In this document: piece by piece, positions 1-4,749 of the stretch
How the letters are laid out: every line of letters begins with the position of its first letter
Position numbering within the stretch: the first letter of the stretch is position 1
Assembly: GCA_937890845.1 (NCBI GenBank)
Contig: CALADR010000019.1
Span: forward strand, 1-5,547
Length of the DNA stretch: 5,547 bases
Source: an uncultured Bacteroidales bacterium
GTDB taxonomy: Bacteria > Bacteroidota > Bacteroidia > Bacteroidales > UBA932
Direction: 5' to 3'
Position numbers and translations under genes: made by a program
Notes under the pieces: model-generated
Told to the model about the DNA's origin: nothing
Databases searched by the model: none
The model's input: only the letters and a program-made list of their open reading frames with translations

Positions 1-1048
1 AATCGATTGTACCCCTGTCATACTTAGATGTATGAAGTGTTCCCTGCTGACCGGTATATCCCAAAGAAAGTCTATATGGCATACGCTCTGACACATTTCC
101 ATAAAGACTGAGGTTATGGTCATGAGAAATGGCTGTACGGAAAATCAAATCCTGCCAGTCAGTATTGAGTTCACCCATCATAGAATGAACCTTGTCCCCG
201 TTAGTTGTTCCTACAGGATAAGCAACTTCAACATACTCACGGAATTCTGACGGTGTCATTACCGGAAGTTCCTTTGAATTTGTCTGGACGCTGACGCTTC
301 CATTGTAGGAAACCTTAGGCTTATTGCCGACACCCTTCTTGGTAGTGATAATAATAACACCATTGGAAGCTCTGGAACCGTAAATTGCAGCAGAAGAAGC
401 ATCTTTCAGTACGGTAAATGACTCTATATCATTAGGATTGATAGTCTCAAGAGGATTTGCCATACCTGCTCCGCCGTCAACTGCAATAGGAACTCCGTCT
501 ATTACAAATAGAGGGTCATTGGATGCATTCAGGGATGCAGCTCCACGGATTCGTATAGTAGAACCGGAACTAGGACCGCCGTCACCGGGAATAACGAAAA
601 GTCCAGGGACTTTACCCTTCAGCATATCCTGCGTTGAAGTGACTGCACCGCGGTTCAATTCCTCAGCCTTTATAGACGAAACTGAACCTGTCATGTCGTT
701 TTTCTTCACAGTACCGTATCCGATGACGACAACATCATCAAGAAACATAGCATCTTCCTCCAGCACAATACGTGCAGGAACCTGAGAAGCGACAAATTTG
801 ACTGTCTTATATCCGATACAACTGATTTCCACCATAGCATCGGACTTTGAAACAACTATACGGAAATCACCGTCAATCCCGGTAGATATTCCGTTGGTTG
901 TACCTTGCTCAAGAACTGTTGCTCCGATTACAGGTCCTACCTGATCGGCTACCACACCCTTGACCTCATATCCGCTCTGAGCGGAAAGAGACGGGGAAAA
1001 TATGCCAAGTAGCATTATCCCCAAACAAAAGGATAAAATTCTGTTCAT
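1..1048 (-). CDS. SusC/RagA-family TonB-linked outer-membrane receptor, N-terminal part (runs off left edge)
   Basis: Partial gene: 349 codons plus one base are visible and the C-terminal barrel lies outside the window. Members of this family form the outer-membrane barrel of SusCD glycan importers, with a SusD lipoprotein as lid and TonB supplying energy. Visible in order: a signal peptide (about residues 1-23, hydrophobic core ILSFCLGIMLLGIF, likely cleavage after SLSA); a carboxypeptidase-D-like beta-sandwich (about 28-97, VKGVV...PVIGATV...GIDGDF, then ISCIGYKTV); the family signature just before the plug, DDVVVIGYGTVKKNDMTGSV (104-123); and a TonB plug domain (about 124-237) with IRIRGAASLNASNDPLFVIDG (166-185), VLKDASSAAIYGSRASNGVI (213-232) and ITTKKG. 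Barrel strands begin near residue 245. The start is the ATG at 1048, directly ahead of the signal peptide and 20 bases after the stop of the upstream transporter gene, so the two are probably co-transcribed. SusD and enzymes would be expected beyond the left edge. Family call is very secure; the glycan is unknown. Confidence 0.95.
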   Translation of the reverse strand, partial: MNRILSFCLGIMLLGIFSPSLSAQSGYEVKGVVADQVGPVIGATVLEQGTTNGISTGIDGDFRIVVSKSDAMVEISCIGYKTVKFVASQVPARIVLEEDAMFLDDVVVIGYGTVKKNDMTGSVSSIKAEELNRGAVTSTQDMLKGKVPGLFVIPGDGGPSSGSTIRIRGAASLNASNDPLFVIDGVPIAVDGGAGMANPLETINPNDIESFTVLKDASSAAIYGSRASNGVIIITTKKGVGNKPKVSYNGSVSVQTNSKELPVMTPSEFREYVEVAYPVGTTNGDKVHSMMGELNTDWQDLIFRTAISHDHNLSLYGNVSERMPYRLSLGYTGQQGTLHTSKYDRGTID

Positions 1049-1068
1049 AGGATCTTATTGAATATTAA

Positions 1069-2454
1069 TTATATAGTTAATTGTATTCTTTCACAAAGAA
1101 TACAGATAAGGCTGAACACTCCTGCCAGAACAAGCATCATAGAAGCGTCCGAGCCGAAGCAATACTTGACTATCGCACCGCCGGCAAGCCCCATCGCAAT
1201 CTGCGGTATAGTTATAGTAAAGTTGAATATGCCCATATAAACTCCCATTTTAGAAGCATCTACCGCTCTCGAAAGAATCGAATATGGCATAGCAAGAATT
1301 CCTGCCCAGGCAATTCCGATTCCGACCATAGGAATCATTAGCATATACTGGTTGTGAATGAAATACAAACCGGCAAACCCCAATGCACCGAAAAGCAAAG
1401 TGACGGCATAAATCGCCTTGTTACCATATTTTGCCGCAATTTTTCCAAGAAAGAGTGCTGCAATACAGGATGGAATAGGATATATTCCGTTAAGAACACC
1501 TACCCATGTCTGCGTAGCTCCGTCTGTAAGAACCTGTCCTGCACCATCTGTGACGACTCCTGTTATCGCAGGCTTGAGATAAGTCCACATCATGAAAAGG
1601 GCAGCCCATGAGAAAAACTGGGTCACACCGAGGCGGGCCATCACTTCAGGCATATTCCTGACCAGTGATATGAAGCTCTGTCTCTGATTAGAATGGATTT
1701 CTGATGCTCCGGCAGCGGAGTTGTCAGCGGGCTCTCCGGCAGCGAAACTGTCAGCTGATGCTCCGTCAACGGAAGTCTCGTCACAAGAGATTCTGTTGTA
1801 TTCGGCAAATTCCTTAGGAGGATATTCCTTTGTCTTGAATGCAGTGACCAGAACGGTCAGCAGAAGAATGACTCCTCCGACATAATACGAATAGGCTATG
1901 TGCTTTGACACATGTCCTGGAACAGCTTCATCGGAAACGCCCAGCCATGTCATTCCCAGTGGCAGGAATGCTCCTATTACGGCGCCTAGATTGATAAGGA
2001 AAGTTTGGACTACATAGCCTGTAGTTTTCTGGGAATCATCCAGCATATCAGCCACGAGTGCGCGGAACGGCTGCATGGTAACATTGAATGAAAGATCCAT
2101 GAAGAGCAGTATGAACGCTCCCATGGCAAGTGGTGCGAATGCCAGCAGTAGCGGGCAGTTCGGCATAAGCATAAGGGCTATTGTAGATATCACTGCTCCC
2201 CCCAATATATAAGGTATCCTTCTTCCGAACCTTGTCCAGGTTCCGTCAGAAAACATTCCTATTATCGGCTGAATGACCATTCCTGCAAGCGGGGCGGCAA
2301 GCCAGAAGTAGCTGAGGTGGCTGACATCGGCTCCCAGGGATTCGAAGATGCTCGATGTGTTGGAGTTCTGGAGAGAGTATCCGATCTGCACACCGAGGAA
2401 ACCGAAGCTGAGATTCCATATCTGCCAAAATGATAATTTCGGCTTATGTTTCAT
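1069..2454 (-). CDS. MFS sugar transporter, SLC45/glycoside-cation-symporter-like
   Basis: A 461-residue inner-membrane permease with about 12 hydrophobic segments in two halves. Segments are clear at about 11-29, 48-66, 82-97, 103-120, 150-170 and 187-205 in the first half and from about 278 onward in the second. After the second helix comes the MFS signature-A-like loop SDGTWTRFGRRIP (69-81). FRALVADML (130-138) in the fourth-helix region resembles sucrose/maltose-type (SLC45, SUT, GPH) transporters. The hydrophilic central loop (about 207-262) is Ala/Ser/Gly/Asp-rich and built on a degenerate 9-residue repeat. The start chosen is the ATG at 2454 (MKHKPKLSFWQIWNLSFGF). An in-frame ATG at 2562 would add 36 residues, but that stretch contains the best promoter candidate and has no membrane-protein character. 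The gene ends 20 bases before susC, so it probably leads a glycan operon, importing mono- or disaccharides released in the periplasm. Alpha-glucosides such as maltose are the best guess, because similar permeases sit in Bacteroidetes alpha-glucan loci. No substrate residue proves this. Confidence 0.88.
   Translation of the reverse strand: MKHKPKLSFWQIWNLSFGFLGVQIGYSLQNSNTSSIFESLGADVSHLSYFWLAAPLAGMVIQPIIGMFSDGTWTRFGRRIPYILGGAVISTIALMLMPNCPLLLAFAPLAMGAFILLFMDLSFNVTMQPFRALVADMLDDSQKTTGYVVQTFLINLGAVIGAFLPLGMTWLGVSDEAVPGHVSKHIAYSYYVGGVILLLTVLVTAFKTKEYPPKEFAEYNRISCDETSVDGASADSFAAGEPADNSAAGASEIHSNQRQSFISLVRNMPEVMARLGVTQFFSWAALFMMWTYLKPAITGVVTDGAGQVLTDGATQTWVGVLNGIYPIPSCIAALFLGKIAAKYGNKAIYAVTLLFGALGFAGLYFIHNQYMLMIPMVGIGIAWAGILAMPYSILSRAVDASKMGVYMGIFNFTITIPQIAMGLAGGAIVKYCFGSDASMMLVLAGVFSLICILCERIQLTI
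1708..1784 (-). repeat. In-frame 27-base degenerate tandem repeat in the MFS central loop
   Basis: Three copies begin at 1708, 1735 and 1762. On the plus strand the first two match closely over 21 bases (TCCGGCAGCGRARYTGTCAGC) and the third is diverged (TCCGTCAACGG...). The period of 27 keeps the frame and gives 9-residue units read as SVDGASAD / SFAAGEPAD / NSAAGASE. They lie in the cytoplasmic loop joining the two halves of the transporter, where length is normally tolerated, so slippage or duplication is the likely origin. Confidence 0.7.
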
Positions 2455-2489
2455 ATTGTTATTAGTTCTTTTGTGGTTTATGTAGTGTG

Positions 2490-2523
2490 CAAATATATAT
2501 ATAGTACAGCAAGAGACCTGAAA
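2490..2523 (-). promoter_or_regulatory. Candidate Bacteroidetes-type promoter of the MFS-susC operon
   Basis: On the minus strand TATATTTG (2497-2490) matches the -7 consensus TAnnTTTG exactly. TTTC (2523-2520) lies 22 bases upstream and is a one-mismatch, slightly far -33 element. Transcription would start near 2484, giving a leader of about 30 bases before the ATG at 2454. The leader has no strong Shine-Dalgarno, which is usual in this phylum. The -7 box lies inside an AT run, so chance matches are possible. Confidence 0.5.
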
Positions 2524-2706
2524 GGTTTTGCCGAACGGTCGCAACTGCGGGATGAAATGCACAAAAAGACGGACGACCGGTTCGCGGGCATTCCCTCATT
2601 GACATAATATCATTCGGAAACTTGTTTTCCGGCATTCTTCACTGCATCATCCAGAACCTCCTCCTTTGACAATGAAGCCGTTTCGTTCCATGGAGCGGGA
2701 GCCGCG
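2524..2706. other. Intergenic stretch upstream of the MFS gene with a short hairpin
   Basis: No supported gene. A perfect 6-base inverted repeat, CGGAAA and TTTCCG with a 5-base spacer, lies at 2615-2631, about 90 bases upstream of the candidate -33 element. It has no following T-run, so it is not a terminator. It could be an operator, but that is only a guess. From 2678 the sequence turns GC-richer and carries an outlying copy of the island's loose 20-base motif (GCCGTTTCGTTCCATGGAG at about 2677-2695), marking the left edge of the repeat island. Confidence 0.35.
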
Positions 2707-2801
2707 GACAAAGTGAGTTCGTAGGCCAGGTGAACTCGCGGATCAGGTGCGTTCAGGGGTGTTCCGGGACCTTGGGCGCTCAGGGATCAGGGGTGCTCCG
2801 C
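2707..2801. repeat. Left array of 17-base tandem repeats (5-6 units)
   Basis: Units read on the plus strand start at 2707, 2724, 2741, 2768 and 2785. A 10-base remnant lies at 2758-2767 between the third and fourth full units. Examples are GACAAAGTGAGTTCGTA, GGCCAGGTGAACTCGCG and GATCAGGTGCGTTCAGG; an approximate consensus for both arrays is GAYCAGGTGCGYTCGCR. Seventeen is not a multiple of three, so the reading frame rotates through the array and the open frames across it are unlikely to be genes. The same units in the same orientation recur at 4072-4241 beyond the RAYT gene. Confidence 0.85.
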
Positions 2802-2808
2802 CAGGCAT

Positions 2809-2892
2809 TTCGTACCGCAAAAGCCCCGTTTCGGTACCAAACGCCCTCTGAAAGCCGTTCCGTACCGCAGAGGGGCCTTTTCCGTACAAAAT
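2809..2892. repeat. Conserved 84-base repeat block, left copy
   Basis: This block follows the left 17-base array and matches 4248-4331 over its full 84 bases without gaps, with 8 differences counted by eye (about 90% identity). It contains the near-palindrome GTTTCGGTACCAAAC (2828-2842) and, at 2852-2880, complementary ends AAAGCC and GGCCTTT that can form a stem. It ends in CCGTACAAAAT, and similarity to the right copy stops at 2892. Internally it is made of loose repeats of about 20-29 bases beginning TTCGTACC or GTTTCG. It resembles REP-type intergenic repeats in being short, GC-rich and hairpin-forming. I know no family name for it. Confidence 0.85.
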
Positions 2893-2905
2893 TAGCTTCG
2901 AAAGT

Positions 2906-3074
2906 TAAGAAGCTGTTTAAATTTTTGTCATTATAAATTTTATGAGGTATTTTTGAGGATGTTTTCTGTGACTTTTTGAAAAAGATAACAGTGTTATCTG
3001 ACTGAAAAAAGTCGTGGAAAACAGACCTAAAAGAGCCATAAAAGAATTTTTGAAAATTTTTAAACAGCTTCTAA
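2906..3074. repeat. Large imperfect palindrome (about 169 bases) at the 3' end of the RAYT gene
   Basis: The outer arms AGAAGCTGTTTAAA (from 2908) and TTTAAACAGCTTCT (to 3072) are inverted copies. Inner arms at about 2946-2980 and 3003-3036 are also complementary with mismatches (TGTTTTCTGTGACTTTTT against AAAAAAGTCGTGGAAAACA). The centre is a near-perfect hairpin, AGATAACA-G-TGTTATCT (2983-2999). All parts share one symmetry point near 2990. The RAYT stop codon (3073-3071) lies inside the right arm. On the minus strand the central stem is followed by TTTTTC, so it may also terminate RAYT transcription. A further short inverted repeat, AGCTTC-N9-GAAGCT (2894-2914), overlaps the left end. It could be a MITE-like insertion, one end of the RAYT element, or a strong transcript hairpin. 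Confidence 0.85.
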
Positions 3075-3979
3075 TATTTGGCCGATAGAGGGAACAGTTG
3101 ATTTATGTCATATTGTGACAATCCAGTCAGACGGCATATCTGACCATTAGATGACCGGTATTTAAAACGAAGAGTCTTGGCCAAGTCTAATTTCTGTGAC
3201 TTAGTCAACTCATGAATAGATGACAGTTGGTATTCTTCATTTACAACCCTATACATAAGATTGTATAGTTCCGAGTCTGTCATAAATTCTTCATCGTCAA
3301 GCTCTGATGCAATTTCTCTGTATGACTCAACATTTTTGCTAATCATAGAGAAATAATGATGTGCATCACGAAACATTGACATTCCCAAACTTATTGAACA
3401 AAATGAAGTTGGAACAATCAGTCCGTTTATAACCCTCCAGTCATCCGGAAGTTCTGGGGCTCGTCCCCTAAACATCAATCTTCTTTGGACAATATTTATA
3501 TCTGAATATTGCTTTTGACATGGAATGTCTTGAAAATAATATTTTCCAGTTCCCCAAGGATAGCTGAATGGAGTATAGTCAGTATTCGAAACATACCCGT
3601 TCCTGTTAGTATAGACTATGTTATTGCGTAAAGAATTGAGATTGTCTATCTGTTTTAAGGATAATTCTACATTCCTAATGGCAGGAATAAAACGGGATAT
3701 TCTTTTTTTGATAAATCTGAAGAACATGTTTATTTCAATTTCAGATTTTGAAGAGAGTACAAAATGAAAGTGATTACTCATTATTTCAAATGCTATTATT
3801 TTGATGCTTTTGAAAATAAATGAGGACTGTGCCACTACATTCATAGCAAAAGTAAATTCTTCGTCAGTTGCAAACAGAATGGCAGTTTCTCTCCCGTTAG
3901 TGTAGACGTGCCAGAATTTAGTTTCATTTGAAAATGAAGCCATACAATTTTTTTCTTTAGTCGATAGGTGTTGTTTCAT
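3071..3979 (-). CDS. REP-associated tyrosine transposase-like protein (RAYT, HUH/Y1 family)
   Basis: 302 residues. HUH Y1 transposases cut and join single-stranded DNA through a phosphotyrosine link. RAYTs are a mostly single-copy, domesticated-looking branch tied to short palindromic intergenic repeats. Visible: an N-terminal strand KFWHVYTNGRE (21-31) typical of the fold start; the HUH metal-binding motif in IMSNHFHFVL (66-75; His70 and His72); and the probable nucleophile Tyr123 in NNIVYTNRNGYV, about 51 residues after the HUH motif, where RAYTs usually have a YI..NP-type motif. YPWGTGKYYF (140-149) takes the place of the usual YPWSS. The C-terminus (about 262-296, LDLAKTLRFKYRSSNGQICRLTGL) looks like a helix-turn-helix that could read the repeats. 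Starts at 3979 and 3943 (MASFSNETKFW) are both possible; the second begins nearer the domain. It stands alone, flanked by same-orientation repeat copies and ending inside a palindrome. No frameshift is seen, so it is probably intact. Confidence 0.85.
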   Translation of the reverse strand: MKQHLSTKEKNCMASFSNETKFWHVYTNGRETAILFATDEEFTFAMNVVAQSSFIFKSIKIIAFEIMSNHFHFVLSSKSEIEINMFFRFIKKRISRFIPAIRNVELSLKQIDNLNSLRNNIVYTNRNGYVSNTDYTPFSYPWGTGKYYFQDIPCQKQYSDINIVQRRLMFRGRAPELPDDWRVINGLIVPTSFCSISLGMSMFRDAHHYFSMISKNVESYREIASELDDEEFMTDSELYNLMYRVVNEEYQLSSIHELTKSQKLDLAKTLRFKYRSSNGQICRLTGLSQYDINQLFPLSAKY

Positions 3980-4023
3980 TATAATGTTAGTTTAATATGT
4001 TCTAACTGACGGATCTTCGTGAA

Positions 4024-4061
4024 CTGCTTCATTCCAAAGAGGCGACTCGTTCCGTAGAGGC
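4024..4061. repeat. Two loose 20-base motif copies ahead of the right array
   Basis: CTGCTTCATTCCAAAGAGGC and ACTCGTTCCGTAGAGGC lie in tandem just upstream of the right 17-base array. Both resemble the TTCGTACCGCAGAGGC-like segment that opens the 84-base block. They define the right-hand island boundary close to the RAYT 5' end (3979). A related copy stands in the same position ahead of the left array at about 2677-2695. Confidence 0.55.
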
Positions 4062-4071
4062 GGCTTCCACG

Positions 4072-4241
4072 GACCAGGTGCGTTCGCAGGCCAAGTGCAT
4101 TCACGGATCTGGCGAACTCGCAGACCTGGTAAGCTCGCGGACAAAGTGCGCTCGCAAACTAGATGAGCCACGGATCAGGTGCGCTCAAGGGCCATGTGAT
4201 ATTGCGAATCAGGTGCGTTCGCAAACCGGGTGTGATCCGCG
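4072..4241. repeat. Right array of 17-base tandem repeats (10 units)
   Basis: Ten head-to-tail units begin at 4072, 4089, 4106, 4123, 4140, 4157, 4173, 4190, 4207 and 4224. Eight are exactly 17 bases, one is 16 (4157-4172) and the last is 18. Well-preserved units are GACCAGGTGCGTTCGCA, GACAAAGTGCGCTCGCA, GATCAGGTGCGCTCAAG and AATCAGGTGCGTTCGCA. The conserved core is the CAGGTGC part plus TCGC near the end. There is no spacer between units, so this is not a CRISPR. The array lies upstream of the RAYT start on the opposite side from the left array, in the same orientation. It is degenerate enough to be old rather than a fresh expansion. Confidence 0.88.
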
Positions 4242-4247
4242 AGACAG

Positions 4248-4331
4248 TTCGTACCGCAGAGGCCCCGTTTCGGTACCAAACGCCCTCCAAAAGCCGTTTC
4301 GTTCCACAGAAGGGCCTTTTCCGTACAAAAT
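4248..4331. repeat. Conserved 84-base repeat block, right copy
   Basis: This gap-free partner of 2809-2892 follows the right array by 6 bases, as the left copy follows its array by 7. It retains the near-palindrome GTTTCGGTACCAAAC (4267-4281), flanked by GAGGC and GCCCTC, which extend the potential stem. It also has the AAAGCC ... GGGCCTTTT stem ends (4290-4320) and the terminal CCGTACAAAAT. This block is better conserved between copies than the 17-base arrays, as expected for the functional or most recently copied part. Confidence 0.85.
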
Positions 4332-4454
4332 GACTGTTTCTGCCAGGCGCCTCTTGGCGGACCTCTGGACACAACGTCCGAGAAAGCCGCTTCATACTGC
4401 AGATGAGGCTTGAACCAAATCCACTCCGCAAACCAGTTCGTTCCGCAAAATAGG
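4332..4454. repeat. Degenerate tail of the right repeat copy
   Basis: Beyond the 84-base block are further diverged pieces of the loose 20-base motif, for example CCGCTTCATACTGCAGATGAGGC (about 4387-4409) and CAGTTCGTTCCGCAAAATAGG (4434-4454). There is also a short inverted repeat GCCA-GGCGCC-TCT-TGGC at about 4342-4358. The left copy has no such tail; its block is followed at once by the palindrome. No gene is supported here. Confidence 0.45.
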
Positions 4455-4473
4455 TTCCTGCATCGCTTTATGG

Positions 4474-4514
4474 AAAATAAAAAGCGAGCCAGACACGATA
4501 TAGTCCAACTCGCT
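4474..4514 (-). terminator. Intrinsic terminator on the minus strand
   Basis: Read on the minus strand, a 12-base-pair stem AGCGAGTTGGAC / GTCTGGCTCGCT (4514-4503 and 4494-4483) with an 8-base loop is followed at once by TTTTTATTTTCC. All 12 positions pair if three G-U pairs are allowed. Read on the plus strand the same three positions are C-A mismatches and there is no T-run. The structure therefore specifically fits a minus-strand transcript. Confidence 0.7.
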
Positions 4515-4546
4515 CTGCGACCTCGTAGTACCGCGACATTCAGTAT
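4474..4546 (-). ncRNA. Possible small RNA ending at the minus-strand terminator
   Basis: The terminator has no convincing gene upstream of it on the minus strand. A -7-like TATATTTA (4560-4553, one mismatch to TAnnTTTG) lies 39 bases above the stem and would start a transcript near 4546, about 73 nucleotides long. A well-placed -33 element was not found (the nearest TTG leaves only 15 bases). The alternative is that the terminator is a remnant, or serves a longer antisense leader from nearer the kinase gene. No known RNA family is recognised. Confidence 0.25.
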
Positions 4547-4685
4547 TCAGAGTAAATATAGTAAATTTCAAAAAACAACATACTACATCGTATGAAAATC
4601 TGATGCAGGTTATTATTTTCGCTTGAATAAGAAAGCAATAATTCAAATACATTACATACCACCTGAAAAAAAGGCAGGGCAACTT

Positions 4686-4717
4686 GTTGGAGAATGTGTC
4701 AAAATGCATTAAATTCG
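4686..4717 (+). promoter_or_regulatory. Candidate Bacteroidetes-type promoter of the sensor kinase gene
   Basis: GTTG (4686-4689) and TAAATTCG (4710-4717) each differ by one base from the -33 (TTTG) and -7 (TAnnTTTG) elements. They are separated by 20 bases, the expected spacing. Transcription would begin near 4724, leaving a leader of about 26 bases before the ATG at 4750. Confidence 0.4.
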
Positions 4718-4749
4718 CAAGGCCACATTACTACAGGACACTGAAATTT

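Larger units (their letters stand above)
4455..4749. other. Intergenic region between repeat island and kinase gene
   Basis: No supported protein gene. It contains the minus-strand terminator, an AT-rich imperfect inverted repeat at about 4612-4643 (ATTATTTTCGCTT against AAGAAAGCAATAAT) and the candidate kinase promoter. The open frame on the minus strand from 4709 to 4392 has no recognisable domain and runs through both the terminator and the repeats, so it is not called. Confidence 0.5.

Noticed and set aside
438..785. Plus-strand open frame of 115 codons
   Set aside because: It is antisense to the clearly coding SusC plug domain.
2455..2562. 36-residue N-terminal extension of the MFS transporter from an ATG at 2562
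   Set aside because: The extension covers the exact TATATTTG -7 box and is not conserved-looking. The protein from 2454 begins as MFS proteins normally do, a few residues before helix 1.
2730..2936. Plus-strand open frame of 68 codons
   Set aside because: It runs from the left array through the 84-base block into the palindrome, three unrelated non-coding repeats, and has no recognisable product.
4072..4241. CRISPR array
   Set aside because: Units are 17 bases, degenerate and head-to-tail without unique spacers, and no cas gene is present.
4078..4413. Plus-strand open frame of 111 codons
   Set aside because: It lies wholly in the 17-base array, the 84-base block and their tail. Seventeen-base units rotate the frame, the product is Arg/Pro/Cys-rich with no domain, and equally long frames exist on the other strand. 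It is an artefact of GC-rich repeats with few stop codons.
2677..4454. Conventional insertion sequence or composite transposon with terminal inverted repeats
   Set aside because: The flanking copies are direct, not inverted, and no target-site duplication could be seen. The enzyme belongs to the HUH class, which does not use classical inverted ends.
4392..4709. Minus-strand open frame of 105 codons
   Set aside because: It crosses an intrinsic terminator on its own strand and the repeat tail, its composition is Phe/Cys-rich without a domain, and it has no promoter.
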